A DNA stretch of 5,611 nucleotides from Actinomycetales bacterium Ga0077552 (GTDB taxonomy: Bacteria; Actinomycetota; Actinomycetes; Actinomycetales; Microbacteriaceae). Shown here one piece after another: positions 1-4,368 of the stretch. The notes beneath the pieces were generated by a model. It was given only the letters and a program-made list of their open reading frames with translations. It did not search any database and was not told the origin of the DNA. The translations under genes and the position numbers were made by a program. Within the stretch, counting starts at the first letter, position 1; each line of letters starts with the position of its first letter. The stretch spans positions 1 through 5,611 of the forward strand of contig LNFD01000396.1 of the NCBI GenBank assembly GCA_001464255.1, given 5' to 3'.

Positions 1-57
1 GGAGCGGCGGTGGTCGACGGCGGTGGGGTTCGTCGAGGCAGCGGTCTCTTTCGGCAT
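1..57 (-). CDS. Partial leftward CDS, N-terminal 19 codons only, function unknown
   Basis: The reverse strand opens an ATG frame at 57 that stays open to the window edge and reads MPKETAASTNPTAVDHRRS. An in-frame TAG lies four codons upstream of the ATG, so this is the first possible start in the frame. An AGGG sits 7 bases before the ATG and could act as a weak ribosome binding site. The visible stretch is polar and rich in Thr, Ala and Ser, which fits the cytoplasmic N-terminus of many actinobacterial proteins but identifies none. It would be divergent from the tRNA pair. Nineteen codons are too few to prove coding, so this is a plausible call only. Confidence 0.42.
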   Translation of the reverse strand, partial: MPKETAASTNPTAVDHRRS

Positions 58-159
58 TCCGCCACCCTACGACACCCCCTGGGCGAAAGTGGAATCGGTT
101 CCATGCCGTATTCCCCGCGGATCCGGGCTTGGAGGGCGTGCGATCCGCCGGTTCTCAAG

Positions 160-168
160 TGCTAATCT
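160..168 (+). promoter_or_regulatory. Possible extended -10 promoter for the tRNA pair
   Basis: TGCTAATCT reads as an extended -10 element (TG, one base, then a TAATCT hexamer). It lies about 37 bases before the tRNA-Thr 5' end, leaving room for a short leader removed by RNase P. TTGGAG at 129-134 resembles a -35 box but is too far away (28 bases), so this would have to work as an extended -10 promoter without a good -35. Weak call. Confidence 0.25.
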
Positions 169-204
169 TCTCTGGTGCCAATCGCCGTTCGCGGCGTCGG
201 CAGC

Positions 205-276
<72 letters not shown>

Positions 277-321
277 CCGGTTCGTCTGATGCGGCCTCGC
301 GGTCGCACGGAGTTCCTGCCC

Positions 322-398
322 GGCGGGGTAGCTCAGGTGGTTAGAGCACACGGCTCATAATCGTGGTGTCGCGGGTTCGAGTCCCGCCCTCGCTACCA
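322..398 (+). tRNA. tRNA-Met (anticodon CAT, elongator type)
   Basis: The acceptor GGCGGGG (322-328) pairs with CCTCGCT (388-394) using two G-U pairs, one of them at position 1-72. The anticodon stem CACGG/TCGTG encloses CTCATAA, placing CAT at 356-358. The T arm GCGGG/CCCGC surrounds TTCGAGT (371-387). The discriminator is A395 and CCA is encoded at 396-398. An initiator tRNA would normally show a C1-A72 mismatch and three G-C pairs at the base of the anticodon stem. Here the first pair is G-U and the stem is mixed, so the elongator is favoured over the initiator. A CAT tRNA modified to read AUA (tRNA-Ile2) cannot be wholly excluded by eye. The T-arm/acceptor 3' half is partly duplicated just downstream. 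Confidence 0.93.
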
Positions 399-416
399 GT
401 TCGTCCCGCCCTCGCT
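381..416 (+). repeat. Tandem duplication of the tRNA-Met 3' end (14-bp exact direct repeat)
   Basis: GTCCCGCCCTCGCT occurs at 381-394, inside the T arm and acceptor of tRNA-Met, and again at 403-416. If a 2-base deletion is allowed, the similarity extends leftward to GTTCG, so the second copy starts at 399. The start-to-start distance is only 22 bases, so the copies do not flank an element here. A tRNA 3'-end duplicate is the classical scar of integrase-mediated attachment sites, but replication slippage is also possible. Confidence 0.7.
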
Positions 417-424
417 GCTGTTCC

Positions 425-1108
425 TCAGTACCCCGTGCGCTCATCGATCAGGCGCTGCAGGTCGGCCTTGACGCCCGCGATCGCCTCGCGCTGCTCCTCC
501 TCCGTGAGCAGCACGGGCTCGGCCCGGGGGATGAGCCGTGCCTGCATGACCTCGCCGATCGTGTCGTCGCGCGCCCGCAGCGCGAGGTCGCGCACGACGG
601 CCTCGTCGGCACGGGCCGCGTCGAGCTTCTCGACGACCCCGCGCAGAGTGCGGCTGCGCGCCGAGAGCCGGGCGGCCTCCTCGCGCTTGCGCCGCACGCG
701 CGCGAGGTCGCGCTTCGACCGCGCGCTGCGCGACTCGCGCGGGGTCGGCGCGGCCCGCACGCTGTCGTCCGACAGCCGCGCGGCCGTCGCGCGCAGCTCG
801 GCGGCGAGCGTCTCGATCGCCTGCCGGGCGAGGGCGGCCGCCTCGGCCTCGTCCCACGCCGCGCCGTCGCGCAGGATGCGCAGGATCACGCCGTTCTTGA
901 CCGAGAGCCGCAGCGCCGAGAGGGCGACGAGGTACCCCTCCTCGATCTGGTGCGCGAGATCGCGCGGCGCCGCGGGCAGCGACCGCACGGCGATCGCGGA
1001 TGCTGTGGCGGGCCAGAAGCGCATGTCGACTTTCGCGAGCTCGAGACGGGAGGCCTCCAGGGTACGGCCCGCGCCTGCGCGCACGCCGGGGAGGGGCGCG
1101 GCGGGCAT
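425..1108 (-). CDS. Conserved-looking hypothetical protein, Ala/Arg-rich, helical (about 227 aa)
   Basis: I do not recognise a characterised family. The reading frame opens at a GTG at 1141. I place the start at the ATG at 1108 (227 aa), but none of the candidates (GTG 1141, ATG 1108, GTG 1084, ATG 1024) has a clear Shine-Dalgarno sequence. The N-terminal half contains a helical segment with RLSVKNGVILRILRDG at about residues 67-82 (counted from the 1108 ATG). A basic, Ser/Arg-rich stretch and then a charged, coiled-coil-like Arg/Glu/Ala region follow, and the protein ends in an acidic TEEEQREAIAGVKADLQRL helix. There is no signal peptide or membrane segment, so it is probably cytoplasmic. 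It vaguely recalls short actinobacterial proteins with a similar ARLxxKNxI segment that carry unreliable database names; this is from memory. It ends 27 bases from tRNA-Met and converges on it. An opposite-strand frame also runs through this region, but its Ser/Arg-heavy composition marks it as a shadow. Confidence 0.72.
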   Translation of the reverse strand: MPAAPLPGVRAGAGRTLEASRLELAKVDMRFWPATASAIAVRSLPAAPRDLAHQIEEGYLVALSALRLSVKNGVILRILRDGAAWDEAEAAALARQAIETLAAELRATAARLSDDSVRAAPTPRESRSARSKRDLARVRRKREEAARLSARSRTLRGVVEKLDAARADEAVVRDLALRARDDTIGEVMQARLIPRAEPVLLTEEEQREAIAGVKADLQRLIDERTGY

Positions 1109-1150
1109 CCTGAAAAAAGAGGCGCGACACGCCGAAAACACAACATGTAG

Positions 1151-1174
1151 GGGAATGACACGCGTGTGATTCCC
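1151..1174. promoter_or_regulatory. 24-bp palindromic operator candidate
   Basis: The arms GGGAATGACACG and CGTGTGATTCCC are reverse complements except for one mismatched pair (G1157 against G1168). The centre is ACACGCGTGT. The palindrome covers the -35 hexamer and most of the spacer of the promoter at 1155-1184, the usual place for a repressor of the dimeric helix-turn-helix type. I do not recognise it as the site of a particular regulator. It also lies between two divergent genes, so it could control both. Confidence 0.7.
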
Positions 1175-1184
1175 GTTATATAGT
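1155..1184 (+). promoter_or_regulatory. Strong sigma70-type promoter for the small peptide ORF
   Basis: ATGACA (1155-1160) matches the TTGACA -35 consensus at five of six positions. TATAGT (1179-1184) matches the TATAAT -10 consensus at five of six, and the spacer is 18 bases. Transcription would start near 1190-1192, leaving a leader of about 42-44 bases before the ATG at 1234. The leader can form a short hairpin, CCGCC (1196-1200) with GGCGG (1204-1208). The -10 lies in a locally AT-rich patch within very GC-rich DNA. Confidence 0.65.
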
Positions 1185-1220
1185 GAGACCCCTAGCCGCC
1201 GGGGGCGGAGAATTCAGCAG

Positions 1221-1227
1221 AAGGAGG
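1221..1227 (+). promoter_or_regulatory. Near-consensus ribosome binding site of the 27-aa ORF
   Basis: AAGGAGG lies 6 bases before the ATG at 1234 and is fully complementary to the 16S anti-Shine-Dalgarno core. It is one of the two strongest ribosome binding sites in the window and is the main reason to take the short ORF as translated. Confidence 0.8.
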
Positions 1228-1233
1228 TCCATC

Positions 1234-1317
1234 ATGGACAACGACAACGAGACCATCGGCGGCTATGCCGTGCCCGTCGACCCGATGGACATGCTGCAGT
1301 GCGAGAGCTGCCAGTAG
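1234..1317 (+). CDS. 27-aa acidic peptide ending in CESCQ: candidate RiPP-like precursor or leader peptide
   Basis: The ORF runs from ATG at 1234 to TAG at 1315-1317. The N-terminal part, MDNDNETIGG, is acidic. Residues 9-17 read GGYAVPVDP, and the end, residues 21-27, is LQCESCQ with a CxxC pair (C23, C26) around E24 and S25. There is no signal peptide or membrane segment. A strong promoter, a palindromic operator and a near-perfect ribosome binding site precede it. A hairpin and then a gene for an APH-fold protein follow. That layout fits a ribosomally made, post-translationally modified peptide with a partner protein; APH-like proteins do occur in class V lanthipeptide and thioamitide clusters. 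With a G9-G10 pair but only a 10-residue leader, processing at GG is uncertain. Alternatives are a Cys-codon-sensing leader peptide controlling the next gene, or a small metal- or redox-active CxxC peptide. I cannot assign it to a named family. Confidence 0.72.
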   Translation: MDNDNETIGGYAVPVDPMDMLQCESCQ

Positions 1318-1338
1318 CCCGCTGACACCACGAACCAC

Positions 1339-1378
1339 CGAGACCCCGGAACGCCGACGACGGCGGACCGGGGTTTCG
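1339..1378 (+). terminator. Long GC-rich hairpin between peptide ORF and APH-like gene (terminator or attenuator)
   Basis: An 11-bp outer stem (1339-1349 with 1368-1378, one G-U pair) and a 5-bp inner stem (CGCCG 1352-1356 with CGGCG 1361-1365) are separated by an AA/GA internal loop and capped by ACGA. The 3' arm carries TTT inside the stem, but no U-tract follows, so it is not a textbook intrinsic terminator. Very stable hairpins with poor U-tracts are often accepted as terminators in actinobacteria. It may instead protect the 3' end of a short abundant peptide mRNA while letting some transcription through to the next gene. Confidence 0.6.
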
Positions 1379-1394
1379 CATAACCGCCCCGGCC

Positions 1395-1402
1395 GGAGGA
1401 GG
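1395..1402 (+). promoter_or_regulatory. Ribosome binding site fixing the GTG start of the APH-like gene
   Basis: GGAGGAGG lies 5 bases before the GTG at 1408. It supports GTG 1408 over later in-frame starts, and no competing start codon stands at a similar distance. Confidence 0.75.
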
Positions 1403-1407
1403 ACATC

Positions 1408-2343
1408 GTGAGCATCACCGTGGATGCCCGATCCTCCGACGCGCGCGCCCGCATCGCGAGCGACGCCGAGGTGCTCGACCGCGTGCACCGCACGCTCGGC
1501 CCCGTCGACGTCGTCGGCGAGCACTGGGGCACCGAACGCCTCTCGCGCGTTCTGCACGTCGTCACGCGCGGCGGCGAGCAAGCGGTCGTCAAATGGCATC
1601 GGGATGCCCTGCCCCACCGGCGCGAGAGCGAGGCCCTGCAGCAGTACGCGGTGGCGCTCGGCGGCGATGCGCCGCGCATCGTGCTGAGCGACCCCGGCCT
1701 GCGCCTGCTGACGCTCTCGCGCCTGCTCGGAGAAGCGGCCGCGGGCACACCCCACGAGCGCGACCCCGACATCCACATGCGCGCCGGCGACCTCGTGCGG
1801 CGCCTGCACGACGCCGAGCCCGCGCGCAAGCACGACGGCTTCGGGCGCATGATCGCGGCCGAGTTCGAGCGCTGGAGCCGCGCCGCCGACGAGCTCTGGG
1901 GCGACGGTCTCGACGGCCGCGACGAGCGCGCCGAGCGCCTCGCGGCCGAGCGCCACCTCCTGCGCCAGCACGTCGCCGCCGCGCTCGACCTGGGGGAGTT
2001 CGACCACGTGCCGGCGCACCGCCGCCTGACCCCGCGGCACTGGATCATCGACCCGGGCGGGCACGTGCGGTTCATCGACTTCGCCCACCTCGAGTTCGAG
2101 CCCCGGGTGGTCGACCTGCTGTGGCTCGAGTACGGGCCGTGGCGCGACGAGCCGTGGCTGCGCGCGGCCTTCCTGCACGGCTACGGTCGTACCCCGACGG
2201 AGCGCGACGAGCTCGTGCTGCGCGCCGTCGCCGCGACGCGCGGCCTCGAGCTGCTCGTGCGCGGCGATGCGCGGGGGCACGCCGCCGAGCGCACGTTCGG
2301 CCGGTCGATGCTCGACCGCCTGCTCGGCGCGACGCTCTTCTAA
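1408..2343 (+). CDS. Aminoglycoside phosphotransferase (APH)-fold protein with altered catalytic loop
   Basis: This 311-aa protein has the layout of the APH/choline kinase fold. The N-lobe has AVVKWH with the likely ATP-anchoring Lys62, followed by RRESEAL with the helix-C Glu73. The C-lobe has a catalytic loop AHRRLTPRHWIID (residues 203-215) and the metal-binding segment FIDFAHLEF with Asp224. The family pattern is roughly HGDxxPxN. Here H204 is kept, but the catalytic Asp is replaced by R206 and the metal-binding Asn by H211, while the surrounding residues stay family-like. The protein may therefore bind nucleotide without ordinary phosphotransfer (a pseudokinase), or act on an unusual substrate. 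There is no signal or membrane segment. It starts 90 bases after the 27-aa ORF, beyond the hairpin, and may depend on readthrough from that promoter. A role in modifying or binding the peptide is inference, and antibiotic resistance is unlikely from the motif changes. Fold confidence is good, function unknown. Confidence 0.82.
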   Translation: MSITVDARSSDARARIASDAEVLDRVHRTLGPVDVVGEHWGTERLSRVLHVVTRGGEQAVVKWHRDALPHRRESEALQQYAVALGGDAPRIVLSDPGLRLLTLSRLLGEAAAGTPHERDPDIHMRAGDLVRRLHDAEPARKHDGFGRMIAAEFERWSRAADELWGDGLDGRDERAERLAAERHLLRQHVAAALDLGEFDHVPAHRRLTPRHWIIDPGGHVRFIDFAHLEFEPRVVDLLWLEYGPWRDEPWLRAAFLHGYGRTPTERDELVLRAVAATRGLELLVRGDARGHAAERTFGRSMLDRLLGATLF

Positions 2344-2371
2344 GACCGGGACCGCGCATCCGCCCCGCGCC

Positions 2372-2377
2372 TAGACT
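2372..2377 (+). promoter_or_regulatory. -10 element of a probable leaderless promoter for the HadA-like gene
   Basis: TAGACT ends 6 bases before the GTG at 2384, so transcription would begin at or very near the first base of the start codon. No Shine-Dalgarno sequence precedes that GTG. This TANNNT plus GTG arrangement is common for leaderless mRNAs in actinobacteria. No good -35 is visible. Confidence 0.55.
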
Positions 2378-2383
2378 GGGCGC

Positions 2384-2833
2384 GTGCCCGTGAACCCTGA
2401 GCTGACCGATCGCGCGTTCGCGCCGACCGCGCCCTACCTCGTGGGGCGCGAGAAGGTGCGCGAGTTCTCGCGCGCCGTCTTCGCGACCGCGCCCATGCAC
2501 CACGACCCCGAGGCGGCCCGCGCGGCCGGCTTCAGCGACGTCGTGGCGCCCCCCACCTTCCCGATCGTCATCGCCGAGGCCACGCTGCAGCAGCTGCTCG
2601 CCGAGCCCGACGCGGGCATCGACTTCAGCCGGGTCGTGCACGGCGACCAGCGGTTCAGCTACACGCGGCCGATCGTCGCCGGCGACGAGCTCACGGCAAC
2701 GCTGCGCGTGACGAGCATCAAGTCGCTCGGCGGCAACAGCATGGTCACGAGCGAGTCGGCGATGACCGACGCGAGCGGCGAGCACGTCGTCACGAGCGTC
2801 TCCACGCTCGTCATCCGAGGGGACGACTCATGA
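2384..2833 (+). CDS. HadA-like FAS1-like dehydratase domain protein (UPF0336 type)
   Basis: This 149-aa single hot-dog-fold protein matches the UPF0336/FAS1-like dehydratase family in length and sequence. It shows YLVGREKVREFSRAV near the N-terminus, VVAPPTFPIVIAEATLQQLL at about 53-72, and VVHGDQRFSYTRPIVAGDEL in the second half. It lacks the D-x4-H dyad of active MaoC hydratases. In mycobacterial HadAB, HadA shapes the acyl-binding pocket and HadB supplies the catalytic residues; the same division is likely here with the next gene, whose ATG overlaps this stop. In a non-mycolate organism the natural substrate is uncertain; it is probably a 3-hydroxyacyl thioester. The GTG at 2384 is chosen because of the leaderless promoter. 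A second in-frame GTG at 2390 is the alternative. Confidence 0.9.
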   Translation: MPVNPELTDRAFAPTAPYLVGREKVREFSRAVFATAPMHHDPEAARAAGFSDVVAPPTFPIVIAEATLQQLLAEPDAGIDFSRVVHGDQRFSYTRPIVAGDELTATLRVTSIKSLGGNSMVTSESAMTDASGEHVVTSVSTLVIRGDDS

Positions 2834-3249
2834 GCCTGCTCGACGGTCTCGCTGTCGGCCAGGTCGTGGCCGAGCGCTCGTTCCCGCTCACGCGCGACAG
2901 CCTCGTGCGCTACGCGGGCGCCAGCGGCGACTTCAACCCCATCCACTACCGCGACGATGTCGCCGCGGCCGTCGGCCTGCCGGGCGTGCTCGCTCACGGC
3001 ATGCTCACGATGGGCTTCGCGGTGCAACCGGTCGTCGACTGGCTCGATGCCCGGGGCTGGGTGAGCGACTACCAGGTGCGCTTCACGCGCCCCGTCGTCG
3101 TCGACCCGCAGCTCGGCGCGGTCGTGACCGTCGTCGCGACCGTCGCGGCGGTCGACGAGACCGGCGCCCGCATCGACCTCACGGCGACCGTCGGCGAGCA
3201 GACGGTGCTCGGCAAGGCGCAGGTGCGCGTCACCCCGCTCGCCGGATGA
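2830..3249 (+). CDS. HadB-like MaoC family dehydratase
   Basis: This 139-aa MaoC/R-hydratase-like hot-dog protein carries the full hydratase signature YAGASGDFNPIHYRDD, with the catalytic pair Asp34 and His39, followed by GLPGVLAHGMLTMGF. It should catalyse reversible water loss from (3R)-hydroxyacyl thioesters, probably as a heterodimer with the HadA-like protein. YQVRFTRPVVVDPQLGAVV is the strand that completes the fold. Its ATG overlaps the upstream stop as ATGA, and its own stop overlaps the murB start in the same way, so translation of all three is likely coupled. It is cytoplasmic, with no signal peptide. Family assignment is firm; the in vivo substrate is not known from the sequence. 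Confidence 0.93.
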   Translation: MSLLDGLAVGQVVAERSFPLTRDSLVRYAGASGDFNPIHYRDDVAAAVGLPGVLAHGMLTMGFAVQPVVDWLDARGWVSDYQVRFTRPVVVDPQLGAVVTVVATVAAVDETGARIDLTATVGEQTVLGKAQVRVTPLAG

Positions 3250-4355
3250 CCGTGCGGCTCGCCGAGCTCACGACGCTGCGGGTCGGCGGCCCCGCCGAGC
3301 GCATCGTCGAGGTCACGACGAGCGAGCAGCTCGTCGATGCCGTGCTCGAGGCCGAGGGTTCGGGCGAGCCCTGGCTCGTGCTCGGCGGCGGTTCGAACGT
3401 GCTCGTCGCCGACGAGGGCGTCGACGGCGTCGTCCTGCGCGTCACGACGCGCGGCATCGAGCGACTCCCGGATGCTCCCGGCTCGGCCCGCCCGGTGCGC
3501 CTGCGCGTGCAGGCGGGCGAGCCCTGGGATGCCCTCGTGGCGTACACCGTCGAGAACGGGTGGGGCGGCATCGAGGCGCTCAGCGGCATCCCCGGATCGA
3601 CGGGCGCGGCGCCCATCCAGAACATCGGCGCCTACGGCCAGGAGATCGCCGAGAGCATCGTGAGCGTCGAGGTGCTCGACGTCGACAGCGGCGAGCGGCG
3701 CATCGTGCCCGCTCCGCAGCTCGAGCTGGGGTACCGCACGAGCGCGATCAAGCAGGGCTGGCGCGCGGTCGTGCTGAGCGTCGACTTCGCGCTCGAGCGG
3801 CTCGAGGGAGCGCTCGGCCGCCCCGTGGCGTACGCCCAGCTCGCCGACGCGCTCGGGGTCGACACCGGGCAGCGCGCCCCCCTCGTCGGCGTGCGCGCCG
3901 CCGTGCTCGCCCTGCGTGCGAGCAAGGGCATGGTGCTCGACGAGGCCGACCCGCAGTCGCGCAGTGCGGGCTCGTTCTTCACGAACCCGATCGTGAGCGC
4001 GTCCTTCGCGCTCGGCCTGCCGGCCGATGCCCCGCGCTGGCCGCTCGATCCCGAGCCGTCGGCCCTGGCCGTTCCGCTCGGGGCCGAGCCCGCCGCCCCG
4101 CCCGAGCCCGTCGACGGCCCCGTCAAGCTCAGCGCCGCGTGGCTCATCGAGCGGGCCGGCATCGCCCGCGGCTTCGCGCTGCCGGGCTCGGGCGCATCCG
4201 TCTCGACGAAGCACACCCTTGCCCTCACCAACGCGAGCGGGCGCGCGACGGCCGCAGAGGTCGCGGAGCTGGCCCGCTACATCCAGACCCGGGTCATGAG
4301 CGAGTACGGGGTCGTGCTGCACCCCGAGCCGGTGCTCGTCGGTCTCTCGCTGTAG
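3246..4355 (+). CDS. murB: UDP-N-acetylenolpyruvoylglucosamine reductase (MurB, type I)
   Basis: MurB is the FAD-dependent enzyme that uses NADPH to reduce UDP-GlcNAc-enolpyruvate to UDP-MurNAc, the second committed step of cytoplasmic peptidoglycan precursor synthesis. The 369-aa product shows TTLRVGGPA at 9-17, the FAD pyrophosphate loop GGGSN at 47-51, and GIPGSTGAAPIQNIGAYGQE at 114-133. YRTSAIK at 163-169 carries the catalytic-type Arg164. GSFFTNP at 242-248 has the proton-donor Ser243, STKHTLALTN is present, and HPEPVLVG near the end has the catalytic-type Glu361. The Y-R-x-S-x-x-K loop and the length place it in type I. A Pro/Ala/Glu-rich stretch at about 275-296 looks like a surface insertion. 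The ATG overlaps the HadB-like stop by ATGA. All key residues are present, so it should be active. Confidence 0.97.
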   Translation: MTVRLAELTTLRVGGPAERIVEVTTSEQLVDAVLEAEGSGEPWLVLGGGSNVLVADEGVDGVVLRVTTRGIERLPDAPGSARPVRLRVQAGEPWDALVAYTVENGWGGIEALSGIPGSTGAAPIQNIGAYGQEIAESIVSVEVLDVDSGERRIVPAPQLELGYRTSAIKQGWRAVVLSVDFALERLEGALGRPVAYAQLADALGVDTGQRAPLVGVRAAVLALRASKGMVLDEADPQSRSAGSFFTNPIVSASFALGLPADAPRWPLDPEPSALAVPLGAEPAAPPEPVDGPVKLSAAWLIERAGIARGFALPGSGASVSTKHTLALTNASGRATAAEVAELARYIQTRVMSEYGVVLHPEPVLVGLSL

Positions 4356-4368
4356 CGACCGGCGGCGC

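Noticed and set aside
399..424. Possible transcription terminator after tRNA-Met
   Set aside because: No stem-loop with a U-tract was found. The striking feature there is the tRNA 3'-end repeat, which does not form a good hairpin by itself.
363..1169. 268-codon open frame on the plus strand across the unknown gene
   Set aside because: It is the antisense of the 425-1108 gene and starts inside tRNA-Met. Its Ser/Arg/Ala-heavy composition is typical of GC-rich shadow frames, and it has no recognisable motif.
1234..1317. Idea that the 27-aa ORF is a classical two-glycine bacteriocin precursor
   Set aside because: The leader before GG is only 10 residues and lacks the usual hydrophobic spacing, and no peptidase-containing transporter is nearby. 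The GG is kept only as a remark.
1192..2280. 362-codon leftward open frame over the peptide ORF and APH-like gene
   Set aside because: Composition and lack of motifs mark it as a shadow. The plus strand here has strong ribosome binding sites and APH-fold motifs.
3069..4322. 417-codon leftward open frame opposite hadB-like and murB
   Set aside because: It lies antisense to murB, whose motifs are unmistakable. The frame is open only because of GC-biased codon use.
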